Shown here piece by piece: positions 54,268 through 63,872 of a stretch of DNA of 64,000 nt. The stretch's first letter is position 1, and each line of letters starts with the position of its first letter. The translations under genes were made by a program, and so were the position numbers. Source of the DNA: Aquimonas sp044377145 (GTDB taxonomy: Bacteria > Pseudomonadota > Gammaproteobacteria > Xanthomonadales > Xanthomonadaceae); NCBI RefSeq assembly GCF_044377145.1, contig NZ_JBILJQ010000014.1, positions 1 to 64,000 of the forward strand, given 5' to 3'. A model generated the notes under the pieces. It was not told the DNA's origin, did not search any database, and saw only the letters and a list, made by a program, of their open reading frames with translations.

Positions 54268-54525
54268 TTAGGAGGGTGGAGCGGTGGCCCGCACGATGGT
54301 GCGCCTCGTTTCGGCCGTCAGCGGCTGTGTCCCCTCGATGCGGACCGCGGTGGCATAGGTCTCGCTGCCATCGACCCAGGCCGCCAACGTACCGTCGGCC
54401 GTCAGGCTCAGCTCCCGCACCGCTCCGACACAGCCGTGACCGCGATCGGTGATGGTGGCGCCGGCCCAATCGCGCAGCTGATACATGCTCAAGCTGTGCA
54501 GATAGGCGATGACCTGAGTCGTCAT
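54268..54525 (-). CDS. small protein of unknown function (orphan trio, first gene)
   Basis: An 85-residue protein starting MTTQVIAYLHSLSMYQLRDWAG. The later part is a compact beta pattern: GAVRELSLTADGTLAAWVDGSETYATAVRIEG. No family is recognised. It lies 87 bases downstream of hisS on the same strand. An ATG seven codons earlier is possible. Confidence 0.5.
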   Translation of the reverse strand: MTTQVIAYLHSLSMYQLRDWAGATITDRGHGCVGAVRELSLTADGTLAAWVDGSETYATAVRIEGTQPLTAETRRTIVRATAPPS

Positions 54526-54612
54526 GATCCACCCTTCGGGTGACACCCAGGCAGTCCAGACGCGCGCGCCGATTCAAGCGGCATGCACTCGGCCCGCTCA
54601 GCGGTGAACGCT

Positions 54613-56007
54613 TCAGCCGCGCTGGCTACCGCGTCCGGCCATCGCCCGCGCCTGTTCGATCTCGACCCGCAGCGCGCGCACCAGATCATCACGCGGGACT
54701 TCGAACTGCTCCTGCTTGCGCATGTCCTTGACCGCGACCACGCCGCGGGTGGCTTCCTCTTCGCCCAGCAGCAGCACGAAGCGGATGCCCGCGCGATCGG
54801 CGTACTGGAACTGCTTGGCGATCTTTTTCGCCTCCAGCTGCACTTCCGCATTGATGCCAGCACGACGCAGTTCTGAGGCGAGCTTCAGATAGTCCGGCAG
54901 ACGCGTCTCATCCATCTGCGCCACCAGCACCTCGACACTGCTTTCGGCGGCCTGAATCAGCCCCGCCTCGCGCAGCTGCCAGAACAGCCTGGATGCGCCG
55001 ATCGAGATGCCCACGCCAGGCAGGTGCGACTTGGTGTACTGGCCGGCCAGGTTCTCGTAGCGACCGCCCGAACAGATCGAGCCGATCTGCGGGTAGTCAT
55101 TCAGCGTGGTCTCGTAGACGGTGCCGGTGTAGTAGTCCAGCCCACGCGCGATCGACAGGTTGATCGCGTAGTTGGCTTCGGGCACACCGAAGGCGCGCAC
55201 CATTTCCAGCACTTCGCGCAGTTCGCCGATGCCTTGGTTGAAGGTGTCGCTGCCCTGCCCCAGGCGCTCCAGCTGAGCCAAGGCATCGGCGTGGCCAGCC
55301 GAGCGGATCTGCACAAAGTCGAGGATCTGCTCGACGGCCTCGGCCGTCATTCCGAACGGTGTGGCGCTCAGGGTTTCGCGCACGTAGTCGGGGCCGCGTT
55401 TGTCGAGCTTGTCGACCTCGCGCAGGACCGCGCCCTGCGTTTCACCATCCGCTACGCCCAAGCCTTCGAAAAAGCCGCGCATCAGCTTGCGATTGTTGAT
55501 CTGGATGGTGAACGCGCCGATCGCCAGATCACTGAACACCGAATGGATCACCGCCGGCAGTTCAGCATCGAAACGGATCGACAGCGCGTCCTTGCCGATC
55601 ACGTCGATATCGCACTGATAGAACTCGCGGAAGCGTCCGCGCTGGGCGCGCTCGCCGCGGTAGACGCGCTGGATCTGGTAGCGCCGGAACGGAAAGCTGA
55701 GGTTGTGTTCGTGCTCGGCCACATAGCGCGCCAATGGCACGGTCAGGTCGAAGCGCAGCGCCTGTTCCGGCATCGCCCCGGCCTCGGCTTTTTCCAACGA
55801 GCCGGTGCTTTGCACGAAATACACCTGGCGCTCGGTCTCGCCGCCCGATTTGGTCAGCAGCACTTCGGACAGCTCCATCACCGGCGTTTCCACCGGCAGG
55901 AAGCCGTAGCGCTCGAAGTTGCCGCGAATGATGTCGAGCATGCGCTGGAAGGCGATCTGGTCGCGCGGCAGCAGTTCCAGGACGCCGGGTACGGTGCGTG
56001 GCTTGAT
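54613..56007 (-). CDS. hisS: histidyl-tRNA synthetase, TTG start
   Basis: A 464-residue class II synthetase of the longer HisS type, charging tRNA-His. Motif 2 is in QVYRGERAQRGRFREFYQCDID, and the histidine-binding motifs are ARGLDYYTGTVYE and GGRYENLAGQYTKSHLPGVGISIG. The C-terminal anticodon-binding domain begins near VEVLVAQ. The start is set at TTG (MIKPRTVPG) because GGAGAG stands six bases upstream; the ATG 57 bases earlier would add an unsupported tail. tRNA-Pro is divergent from it. Confidence 0.95.
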   Translation of the reverse strand: MKPRTVPGVLELLPRDQIAFQRMLDIIRGNFERYGFLPVETPVMELSEVLLTKSGGETERQVYFVQSTGSLEKAEAGAMPEQALRFDLTVPLARYVAEHEHNLSFPFRRYQIQRVYRGERAQRGRFREFYQCDIDVIGKDALSIRFDAELPAVIHSVFSDLAIGAFTIQINNRKLMRGFFEGLGVADGETQGAVLREVDKLDKRGPDYVRETLSATPFGMTAEAVEQILDFVQIRSAGHADALAQLERLGQGSDTFNQGIGELREVLEMVRAFGVPEANYAINLSIARGLDYYTGTVYETTLNDYPQIGSICSGGRYENLAGQYTKSHLPGVGISIGASRLFWQLREAGLIQAAESSVEVLVAQMDETRLPDYLKLASELRRAGINAEVQLEAKKIAKQFQYADRAGIRFVLLLGEEEATRGVVAVKDMRKQEQFEVPRDDLVRALRVEIEQARAMAGRGSQRG

Positions 56008-56155
56008 CAAGACAGACTCTCCGTCTGGGTTGGGGCGGCGACAGGCGCCAACGTGAGGCTGCAAAGGCTACCAGTTTGTCCGTGAGGCCTCACGGCCGTC
56101 TTGCGCAGGCTGCGCAAGGCCCGTATGATGCGCGGCTCGCACGAGGCGACAAGAT

Positions 56156-56232
<77 letters not shown>

Positions 56233-56251
56233 CTCGTCACGTGCCGCAATC

Positions 56252-56277
56252 AACCCCGCCATCGAGCGGGGTTTTTT
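56252..56277 (+). terminator. intrinsic terminator of tRNA-Pro
   Basis: An 8-bp stem AACCCCGC/GCGGGGTT with a 6-base loop, running directly into a T-run (TTTTTT within 72-77). Confidence 0.9.
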
Positions 56278-56418
56278 GTGCGCCGGGTTTTTGCGCCACG
56301 AGTTGGGCGCCACGGTCGAGCATCGCTCGCTACTCGGCGCAGGCACGATGAATACCCCGCTTGCGCCCTAGCGCCGCCGGTCGCATCTTCAAGCACTGGA
56401 CCCCGCAGGACTCACGCC

Positions 56419-56700
56419 ATGCCGATCTTCGAGTACCGCAGCACCGCCGAAGGTTGCGAGCACTGCCTCGACGGCTTCGATCACCTGCAGAAACTGTCCG
56501 ATCCCGAGCTCGAAACCTGCCCCAAGTGCGGCGGCCCGATTCGCAAGCAGATCGGCGCACCCGCGCTAGCCATGGGTGGTGCACACCTGTTGCGCGAGAA
56601 AAACGTCAGCGCGAAAGGCTTCACCCAATACCGCAAGATCGGCAAGGGCGTGTACGAGAAGACGGCCGGCAAAGGGCCGGGAATCATTCGAGGCGACTGA
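56419..56700 (+). CDS. FmdB-family zinc ribbon protein
   Basis: A 93-residue protein of the FmdB/CxxC zinc-ribbon family, often labelled a putative regulatory protein. MPIFEYRSTAEGCEHCLDGFDHLQKL and ETCPKCGGPIRKQI give the four metal-binding cysteines Cys13, Cys16, Cys34 and Cys37. The tail is glycine- and lysine-rich. The precise role is not known. It ends before a hairpin shared with the convergent ppnN. Confidence 0.88.
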   Translation: MPIFEYRSTAEGCEHCLDGFDHLQKLSDPELETCPKCGGPIRKQIGAPALAMGGAHLLREKNVSAKGFTQYRKIGKGVYEKTAGKGPGIIRGD

Positions 56701-56781
56701 AACCGCGGCTCTCGACGGGATCGGGAACTGGAGAATCGTTTAGCCCGCCCTGCACGGCCGATACGCCCGTGCCGGCAACAA

Positions 56782-56807
56782 CCAAGGGCGACCCAGGCCG
56801 CCCTTGG
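56782..56807. terminator. hairpin between fmdB-type gene and ppnN
   Basis: A 9-bp stem CCAAGGGCG/CGCCCTTGG with an 8-base loop between convergent genes. ATTTG follows on the plus side, a weak T-run. Confidence 0.6.
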
Positions 56808-56885
56808 ATTTGCCAGATCAAAGCGATGCAGCGCGGTCGCGAGAGGCCGCTTCAACGACTCCCGACTCCCGATTCCCGGCCCAAA

Positions 56886-58250
56886 TCAGCCGACGCGATA
56901 GCACGGCTTGTAGTCGCCGCTCATCTTCATCCGCCGCTGCTCGACAAAGGCGCGGAGCAGGGCGTCCAGCGCACGCATGATTTCGGCTTCGCCGTCGATC
57001 ACGTAGGGGCCGAACTGTTCGATCGCACGCATGCCTTCTTCTTTCACGTTGCCGGCGACGATGCCGGAGAACGCGCGCCGCAGGTCGGCCGCCAGCTGAT
57101 GCGCCGGCTGATCGCGATGCAGCTTGAGGCCAGCCATGTTCTCGTGGGTTGGCGCGAACGGGTGCTGGAACTCGGGCTGGATGCGCAGCGCCCAGTTGAA
57201 GAAGAACGCATCCTTGGTATCGAGCCGGTGCTCGCGCACCTTCGACAGCCCGCGCTCCATGTAGCGCGCCACTTCGCGCGGATCGTCAACGATGATCTTG
57301 TAGCGCTCGGCGGCGGACTCGCCCAAGGTCAGGCGCAGGAACTGGTCGATCTGCTCGAAGTAGGCGGCCGATTCCTTCGGCCCGGTGAACACCACCGGGA
57401 ACGGCAGGTGGGCGTTGTCCGGGTGCAGCAGGATGCCGAGCAGATAGAGGATTTCCTCCGCTGTGCCGACACCGCCCGGGAACACGATGATGCCGTGGCC
57501 GACGCGGACGAACGCCTCAAGCCGCTTCTCGATGTCCGGCATGATCACCAGATGATTGACGATCGGGTTCGGCGACTCGGCGGCGATGATGCCAGGCTCG
57601 GTGATGCCGATGTAGCGGTTCTCGCGTCGACGTTGCTTGGCGTGGCCGACCGCGGCGCCCTTCATCGGGCCTTTCATCGCACCCGGGCCGCAACCGGTGC
57701 AGATGTCGATGTCGCGCAGGCCGAGCTCGTAGCCGACGTGTTTGGTGTATTCGTATTCGTGGCGGGCGATCGAGTGGCCGCCCCAGCACACCACGAGATT
57801 CGGCTCGACGTGCGGACGCAGCACACGCGCATTGCGCAGGATCTCGAACACCGCATTGGTGATGTCCTGGGTGTCTTCCAGGTTGAAGCGCCCTGAGCTT
57901 TGCACTTCGGTCGAGACATAGGCGATGTCGCGCACCACGGCGAACAGCAGCTCGGCGACACCGGCGATGATCTTGCCGTCGACGAAGGCCTGCGCGGGCG
58001 CGTGGCGCAGTTCCAAGCGGACGCCGCGGTCCTGCTGTTGCACTTCGATTTCAAACTCAGGGTAGCGCTCGAGCGCGGCGCGCGGGTCGTCGCTGGTGCT
58101 GCCGGAGGTGAGCACGGCCAGCGCGCAGCGGCGCAGCAGTTCGTGCAGACCACCCTTGGAGGCATCGCGCAGCCGGCTGACTTCGCTGCGCGACAGGACA
58201 TCGAGGCCGCCGCGCGGCGAGATGCGGGCATTTACGGTAATCGGGGACAT
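56886..58250 (-). CDS. ppnN: pyrimidine/purine nucleotide 5'-monophosphate nucleosidase PpnN
   Basis: A 454-residue protein of the LOG/YgdH type that splits nucleotide monophosphates into base and ribose phosphate and responds to (p)ppGpp in Escherichia coli. Three parts are seen: an N-terminal DUF4478-like domain, the central LOG domain with VCWGGHSIARHEYEYTKHVGYELGLR, GCGPGAMKGPMKGA and PGGVGTAEE, and a C-terminal DUF3412-like domain. The start MSPITVNAR has AGGAA eight bases before it. Confidence 0.95.
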   Translation of the reverse strand: MSPITVNARISPRGGLDVLSRSEVSRLRDASKGGLHELLRRCALAVLTSGSTSDDPRAALERYPEFEIEVQQQDRGVRLELRHAPAQAFVDGKIIAGVAELLFAVVRDIAYVSTEVQSSGRFNLEDTQDITNAVFEILRNARVLRPHVEPNLVVCWGGHSIARHEYEYTKHVGYELGLRDIDICTGCGPGAMKGPMKGAAVGHAKQRRRENRYIGITEPGIIAAESPNPIVNHLVIMPDIEKRLEAFVRVGHGIIVFPGGVGTAEEILYLLGILLHPDNAHLPFPVVFTGPKESAAYFEQIDQFLRLTLGESAAERYKIIVDDPREVARYMERGLSKVREHRLDTKDAFFFNWALRIQPEFQHPFAPTHENMAGLKLHRDQPAHQLAADLRRAFSGIVAGNVKEEGMRAIEQFGPYVIDGEAEIMRALDALLRAFVEQRRMKMSGDYKPCYRVG

Positions 58251-58521
58251 TCGTGGTTCCTGTGGCGGTGGAATACACGCCAGCGGGCTCGCGAACCTGC
58301 AATTCGCGCGAGCAGAGGCGGTCGCGGCCCCAGCCGTGGGGCATCGCTGGTCACCTTGCGCGGCGGCCGGCGCGCGCGAGGGGGTCTGGCTGCGCGCCCG
58401 GACAGGCGGCGCAAAGCGGCCGGCGAGGATCGCACAGCCGAAGCCGGCGGTGAAGAGCGGACGGAGAGGCAGGCATGTTCCGACGTATGAGGGCGGAGTC
58501 AGGCGGGGTAGAATTCCGCGG

Positions 58522-61371
58522 ATGAATTCTCCTTTCGTCCCCGGACAGCGTTGGCTGTCCACTGCCGAGCCCGAGCTCGGCCTGGGCACGGTGATGCGCC
58601 TGATTGGCCGCAGCGTGCAGATCGTCTTCACTGGAAGCGGCGTGGTGCGCCAATACGCGCTCGAAAGCGCACCGCTGGTGCGCGCCGAGTTCCGCGTCGG
58701 CGAGCGCCTGCGCACCGAAGGTGTCGAGTACACAGTGGAGGCAATCAACATCGTCGATGGCCTGTATGTCTACGCGGTCGGCGACCGCGAAATCAATGAA
58801 GGCCTGCTCGATGCCGAGCAGCCGGTCTCGCAGGCCGACGCGCGCCTGCTGTCGGGCCGGGTTGACCGAAGCCCCGCCTTTGAACTGCGCCGCGAGGCCC
58901 TGCGTCGTCGAGCCGAAGCGCGCCGCCACCCCGGCTGGGGGGTTTTGGGCGCGCGCATCGACCTGATCCCACATCAGCTTAAAGTCGCAGAGTTGGCTGC
59001 CGAGCGTCGGCAACCGCGGCTGCTGCTGGCTGATGAAGTGGGCCTCGGCAAGACCATTGAAGCCGGCATGATCACCGCTCAACAACTGGCGACCGGCCGC
59101 GCGCAGCGCGTGCTGGTGCTGGTGCCAGAGAGCCTGGTGCACCAGTGGTTCGTTGAACTGCTGCGGCGTTTCAATCTGCGCTTTGCCCTGTACGACGAAG
59201 AGCGGTGCGAAGCGATCACCGAGGTCGACCCCAGTCGCAATCCGTTCGAAGACGAGCAGTGCGTGATCGCCGCGGTCGGCTGGCTGGCGAACGATCGCAA
59301 ACGCTGCAAGCAGCTGCTGGAGGCCGGCTGGGACCTGCTGGTGGTGGACGAAGCCCATCATCTGGCCTGGGCACCCGAGCAGCCGAGTCCGGAGTACGCC
59401 CTGGTCGAGCAACTATCGACACGTGTGCCAGGGCTGATCCTGCTGACCGCCACGCCCGAACAGCTCGGCCGCAGCGGCCATTTCGCGCGCCTGCGTCTGC
59501 TCGACGCCGCGCGCTATTCCGATCTCGATGCCTTCATCGCCGAATCCGACCGCCATCTGGCGCTGTCGCGGGTCACCGAGGCCCTGCTGGAATCGCGTGC
59601 GCCGGATGCCGAAGGCACCGCCCTGTTGCAGGCGCTGTTTGCCGACGAGCCGGCGACACTGGCCGCCGCCCTGCCGAAGATCGAGGCCGGCGACGAGGCC
59701 GCCGCGTGGAAGCTGGTTGAAGCACTGATCGACCGCCACGGCACCGGCCGGGTGATGATCCGCAACCGCCGCGCTGCCGTCGGCGGTTTCCCGGAACGCA
59801 TCCCCCACGTCGAACGCTTGCACGACCCGAGCGATGACCCCGCCCTGCCCGGCCGACTGCGTGCCGAAGCACTGGCCGACATCGGCGCGCCCGGCCACCA
59901 CGAACCCGAACACGACTACACCCGCGACCCGCGCTTCGAATGGCTGCTGCAGCGGCTGGAGGCATTGGCTCCGGCCAAGGTGCTGCTGCTGTGCCGTTCA
60001 CGGGCCAAGGTGCAGGCGCTGGACGAAGCCCTGCGAGTGCGTTCCGGCCTGCCGGTGGCGCGCTTCCACGAAGACATGAACCTGCTGCAGCGCGACCGCG
60101 CCGCCGCCTACTTCGCCGATCCCGAGGGCGCGCGCCTGCTGATCGCATCCGAAGTCGGCGCCGAAGGCCGCAACTTCCAGTTCGCCCAGCACCTGGTGCT
60201 GTGGGATCTGCCGATCGATCCCGACATGCTTGAGCAGCGCATCGGCCGGCTAGACCGCATCGGCCAGAAGGGCGCCGTGCAGATCCATGCGGTGGCGATC
60301 AACGGCAGCCCGCAGGACCTGCTGCTGCGCTGGTACGACGAGGGCTTGGACGCCTTCCGCAGCGTGTGTGCCGATGGCCGCGAGCTGCTGCGCCGGTTCG
60401 GCCCGCGCCTGCTGGCGCTTACCGAGAACCCGAGCGACATCGACGTCGATGCGCTGATGGATGACACCCGCACGCAGCACGCCGAGCTGTCCGATCGCGT
60501 GCATCGGGGCCGAGATCGCCTGCTCGAGCTGTCCAGCCAGCGCGCCGCGGGCAACGGTCGCCTGCAGCAGGCGCTGGGCCTGGACGACATCGCCGCCACC
60601 ATTGAGGACTACCCGCTGCGGCTGCTGGAACACTTCGGCATCCACAACGAGCCGCAGGGCAACGAGATCGTGCTGCTCGACCCCGAATACGTCACCCTCG
60701 ATGCCTTCGACGAGCTCAAGGGCGGCCCGCGTCAGGCGACCTTTTCCCGAGCACGCGCGCTGGCCCGCGACGACCTGCTCTACCTGCGCGCCGATCACCC
60801 ACTGCTGCTGAACGCCGAAGAGCTGCTGCTGTCATCGGAAACCGGCAATGCAGTGGCCTTGGTTGATGACAGCCTGCCGCAGCGCAGCCTGCTGCTGGAA
60901 GCGCTGTACGTGCTCGAGTGCGTTGCCGACCCGAGTCTGCATGTCGACCGCTTCCTGCCGCCGCTGCCGCTGACCGTCGTGGTCGACACCCGCCTGCAGC
61001 TGAAGCCCGACTACATCCCCGGCGCCCGCGCCCTGCGTGCTTCCGGCGATCGACCGGTCGACCTGAGCCGCCAGCGCAAGCTGCTGACCACCCTGATCCC
61101 CAGCATGCTCGGCGCCACCGAGAAGGACGCCAAGGCCCAGGCTGCGGCCCGCATCGAAACCGCACTCGGCCAGGCCGAAGACTTGCTGGGCGGCGAGATC
61201 GAGCGGTTGAAGCGGCTGGCGCGGATCAACCCCGCGGTGCGTCCGGAAGAGGTCGAAGCGCTGGAGCGCGAGCATGTCGCCCTGCTTGCGGTGATGCCGC
61301 AGGCGCGGCCGCGACTCGACGCGCTGCGGCTGATCCTGAGCCCGGATGTGGTCACGATGCGGGCGAGCTAG
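58522..61371 (+). CDS. rapA: RNA polymerase-associated Swi2/Snf2 ATPase RapA
   Basis: A 949-residue protein, close to the usual 968. It recycles RNA polymerase stalled after transcription. The N-terminal Tudor-like domains start at MNSPFVPGQRWLSTAEPELGLGTV. The helicase core has ADEVGLGKTIEAG near 170-182, the DEAH box VVDEAHHL near 275, TATPEQLGRSGHFARLRLLD, and motif V/VI ASEVGAEGRNFQFAQ and QRIGRLDRIGQ. The C-terminal domain is intact. It is divergent from ppnN. Confidence 0.97.
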   Translation: MNSPFVPGQRWLSTAEPELGLGTVMRLIGRSVQIVFTGSGVVRQYALESAPLVRAEFRVGERLRTEGVEYTVEAINIVDGLYVYAVGDREINEGLLDAEQPVSQADARLLSGRVDRSPAFELRREALRRRAEARRHPGWGVLGARIDLIPHQLKVAELAAERRQPRLLLADEVGLGKTIEAGMITAQQLATGRAQRVLVLVPESLVHQWFVELLRRFNLRFALYDEERCEAITEVDPSRNPFEDEQCVIAAVGWLANDRKRCKQLLEAGWDLLVVDEAHHLAWAPEQPSPEYALVEQLSTRVPGLILLTATPEQLGRSGHFARLRLLDAARYSDLDAFIAESDRHLALSRVTEALLESRAPDAEGTALLQALFADEPATLAAALPKIEAGDEAAAWKLVEALIDRHGTGRVMIRNRRAAVGGFPERIPHVERLHDPSDDPALPGRLRAEALADIGAPGHHEPEHDYTRDPRFEWLLQRLEALAPAKVLLLCRSRAKVQALDEALRVRSGLPVARFHEDMNLLQRDRAAAYFADPEGARLLIASEVGAEGRNFQFAQHLVLWDLPIDPDMLEQRIGRLDRIGQKGAVQIHAVAINGSPQDLLLRWYDEGLDAFRSVCADGRELLRRFGPRLLALTENPSDIDVDALMDDTRTQHAELSDRVHRGRDRLLELSSQRAAGNGRLQQALGLDDIAATIEDYPLRLLEHFGIHNEPQGNEIVLLDPEYVTLDAFDELKGGPRQATFSRARALARDDLLYLRADHPLLLNAEELLLSSETGNAVALVDDSLPQRSLLLEALYVLECVADPSLHVDRFLPPLPLTVVVDTRLQLKPDYIPGARALRASGDRPVDLSRQRKLLTTLIPSMLGATEKDAKAQAAARIETALGQAEDLLGGEIERLKRLARINPAVRPEEVEALEREHVALLAVMPQARPRLDALRLILSPDVVTMRAS

Positions 61372-61502
61372 CCGCTGCGGGTGGCATCGATACGGGCGGG
61401 CTCAGCCGCCCGCGTGTGGTCTGCGATTGGTGTTTCTGCTGAAGTTGCAGGCCGTGTCACAAAGTGTGTCTCACAGGGGGCTTGCGCCACGGAATAACAA
61501 AT

Positions 61503-61521
61503 TGTGACAATCCGCGTCACA
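61503..61521. promoter_or_regulatory. inverted repeat upstream of the response regulator gene
   Basis: TGTGAC-N7-GTCACA, perfect 6-bp arms, centred 33 bases before the start codon. It resembles a CRP/FNR-superfamily half-site pair (TGTGA...TCACA), but the spacer is one or two bases off the consensus of 6 between 5-bp arms. Confidence 0.4.
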
Positions 61522-61544
61522 CGAGCGTTACTGGGGAATGCGTC

Positions 61545-62054
61545 ATGAGTGGAGTGGGCCTGTTCAAGCGGCTGTTCGGTGGCGAAGACCGGGTGATCGG
61601 CGAGCGGCGTATCCGCCCGCGCCAGCACGCGCGACCGGATACGCGGTTCCTGATCATCGACGACTCCACCACCATCGTCACGGTGCTGCGGCGAATGCTG
61701 CAGCAGAACGGTTTCGCCACCCGCGAGGCCTACGACGCCGAACGCGGCATCGAGATCGCCGAAGCAGAAGTGCCGCACCTGATCTTCCTCGACATCGTGC
61801 TGCCGGGCATGAGCGGCTTTGAGGCCCTGCGCCATCTGCGCCGGTCGCCAGTGACCCGCAACATCCCGATCATCATGATCAGCGGCAACGAGCAGGCTAC
61901 CGAACAGTTTTACCTGCAGCGGATCGGCGCCGACGACTTCATGAAGAAGCCGTTCAACCGCGATGAAGTGTTCAGCCGGATCAGCCGCCTGCTGGGGCCC
62001 GACCTGCTGCCGCATCGGCCCGAGGGCAGCTATATCCTGCGGGCGGCGGTCTGA
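61545..62054 (+). CDS. single-domain response regulator with N-terminal extension
   Basis: A 169-residue protein. Residues about 33-155 are a CheY-like receiver: acidic pocket Asp39/Asp40, phosphorylation site Asp83 in IFLDIVLPG, Ser113 in MISGN and Lys134/135 in FMKKPF. It carries a 30-residue basic N-terminal extension (MSGVGLFKRLFGGEDRV) that begins like a membrane-binding amphipathic helix. It most resembles PilG/PilH-type regulators of twitching. No output domain or kinase is adjacent. Confidence 0.9.
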   Translation: MSGVGLFKRLFGGEDRVIGERRIRPRQHARPDTRFLIIDDSTTIVTVLRRMLQQNGFATREAYDAERGIEIAEAEVPHLIFLDIVLPGMSGFEALRHLRRSPVTRNIPIIMISGNEQATEQFYLQRIGADDFMKKPFNRDEVFSRISRLLGPDLLPHRPEGSYILRAAV

Positions 62055-62144
62055 GTCGAGTATTGGGAATCGAGCTGAGCCAGTGACACCCTCCGGTCCA
62101 TTGCCGATTCCCCAGTCACAACTCCAGGCGTGGCCTGCGCCCTG

Positions 62145-62789
62145 TCACCGCCGCCACCCGAATGGCCAACTCCGCCGCCAGTACTGGATCAGCAGAAAGC
62201 CGAACAGCATGCCGCCGAGGTGGGCGAAGTGAGCAATGCCTGATTGGGTTCCGGTCACGCCCATGAACAGTTCAACCAGTCCGTAGCCGATCACCAGGGT
62301 GCGTGCCTTCATCGGGATCGGTGGAATCAGCAGCATCACGCGGCGTTCGGGAAACATCATGCCGAAGGCCAGCAGCACGCCGAACACACCGCCCGAAGCG
62401 CCGACGGTGGGATACAGACCGCCACCACTGCTGATCGCCGAGGTCGCCACCACCAGTTGCACCAAGCCGGCTCCAACGATGCAGGTCAGCACGTAAATCA
62501 GGTACACGCGCGAGCCCCAGTGGGCTTCGATCGCCGCGCCGAACATGAACAAGGCCAGCATGTTGAAAAACAAGTGGCCGAAGCTGCCGTGCAGAAAACC
62601 ATAGCTGATCAGCTGCCAGGGCAGAAAGCCCACGGTGATCAAACGACCGTCGCCGGTCTGAGCAGGGAACTCGCCGGCGGGCCACAGAGCAAACCAGGCC
62701 AGCACGTCGTCGCCGGCCCAGGACTGCAGCACGAACACCAGAATGTTCGCGAACAGCAGCGCTTTGGTGATGGGAGGAATGCGATCCAT
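62145..62789 (-). CDS. rhomboid-family intramembrane serine protease
   Basis: A 214-residue protein with six or so membrane helices. The catalytic dyad is Ser132 in GASGGVFGVLLAFG and His190 in AHLGGMLFG. HGSFGHLFFNMLALFMFG is the conserved loop-and-helix block of the family. It cuts within membrane helices; the substrate is unknown. The start MDRIPPITK is favoured by AGGA nine bases upstream; a TTG six codons earlier is less likely. Confidence 0.93.
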   Translation of the reverse strand: MDRIPPITKALLFANILVFVLQSWAGDDVLAWFALWPAGEFPAQTGDGRLITVGFLPWQLISYGFLHGSFGHLFFNMLALFMFGAAIEAHWGSRVYLIYVLTCIVGAGLVQLVVATSAISSGGGLYPTVGASGGVFGVLLAFGMMFPERRVMLLIPPIPMKARTLVIGYGLVELFMGVTGTQSGIAHFAHLGGMLFGFLLIQYWRRSWPFGWRR

Positions 62790-62931
62790 GCGGTGGTCCT
62801 GGCTCAAGAGGCTGCCGGTATAGGCAGGTCGGCGATTGTAGGTGGCTCACGCCCGCCTGCGGCCGGAAGATTCGCCAGCGCGACTTGATTCGAACAACAC
62901 GGCGCCACCAGCGCCCAGCGTGCGCTCGCGC

Positions 62932-63843
62932 TCACGCCCCACCGCGCCAATGCTCCAGCGCCGCGCTGACCGTGGCGAAGTGGATGTCGACGATGTCGTC
63001 GATGACAGGGGCGTAGCCGCCGGCCATGCTGATCGACAGCGGCAGGCCGTGGCGGCGGCAGCTCGCCAGCACACGCCGGTCGCGCTCCAGCAGTCCCTCC
63101 TTGCTCAGCTTGAGGTAGCCCAAGCGATCGCCTTCGAACGGATCCGCACCGGCCAGATAGATCACGGCATCCGGACGCGCCGCGCTGATCGCGCGCGGCA
63201 GGTGATGATCCAGCAGCTCAAGATAGCGAGCGTCATCAACGCCATCTTCCAGCGCGACATCGAGATCCGAGGCGGGCTTCACTGCCGGGTAATTGCGTTC
63301 AGCATGCATCGAGAAGGTATAGATGCTCGGGTCATCCGCGCAGATCGCCGCGGTGCCATCGCCCTGATGCACGTCAAGGTCGACCACCAGCAGCCGATCG
63401 GCCAATCCTGCCGCCTGCACGTGGCGCGCAGCCACCACAGAATCGTTGAACACGCAGTAGCCGCCGCCACGGTTGAAGCCCGCATGGTGGGTGCCGCCGG
63501 CCAGATTCACGCCGACACCATCGCCGGCCAGGGCCGCAGTCAGCGCACCGATCGTGCCGCCTGACGAACGCCGCGAGCGGTCGACCATGCCCGGCGACCA
63601 CGGAAACCCGATCCGCCGCAGCTCCGCCTCGCTGGCCCGTCCCTGCAGCATGCGCTCGACGTACTGCGGGCAATGCACGCGCAGCAGGTCGTCAAGCAAG
63701 GCGGGCGTGGGTTCGTAGAGCTGCAGGCCTGACGACTGCGCCAAGGGCTGCACGCGTTCAAACAGGCGCCGGTACTTGTCCATCGGAAAGCGGTGCTCCG
63801 GCGGCAGCGGCAGCACGAAGTGGTGGCAGTAGAAGGCCTTCAT
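62932..63843 (-). CDS. histone-deacetylase-family amidohydrolase
   Basis: A 303-residue zinc-dependent deacetylase of the HDAC/acetylpolyamine amidohydrolase superfamily. The active-site signatures are GGTHHAGFNRGGGYCVFND and VVDLDVHQGDGTA, which supply the zinc ligands and the catalytic His pair, plus YLAGADPFEGDRLG. In bacteria such enzymes act on acetylated proteins or small amines; the substrate is open. It may be co-transcribed with the cut-off gene upstream. Confidence 0.92.
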   Translation of the reverse strand: MKAFYCHHFVLPLPPEHRFPMDKYRRLFERVQPLAQSSGLQLYEPTPALLDDLLRVHCPQYVERMLQGRASEAELRRIGFPWSPGMVDRSRRSSGGTIGALTAALAGDGVGVNLAGGTHHAGFNRGGGYCVFNDSVVAARHVQAAGLADRLLVVDLDVHQGDGTAAICADDPSIYTFSMHAERNYPAVKPASDLDVALEDGVDDARYLELLDHHLPRAISAARPDAVIYLAGADPFEGDRLGYLKLSKEGLLERDRRVLASCRRHGLPLSISMAGGYAPVIDDIVDIHFATVSAALEHWRGGA

Positions 63844-63872
63844 GCGGCGATGTTCAGCGCAGCCGCGCCGAC

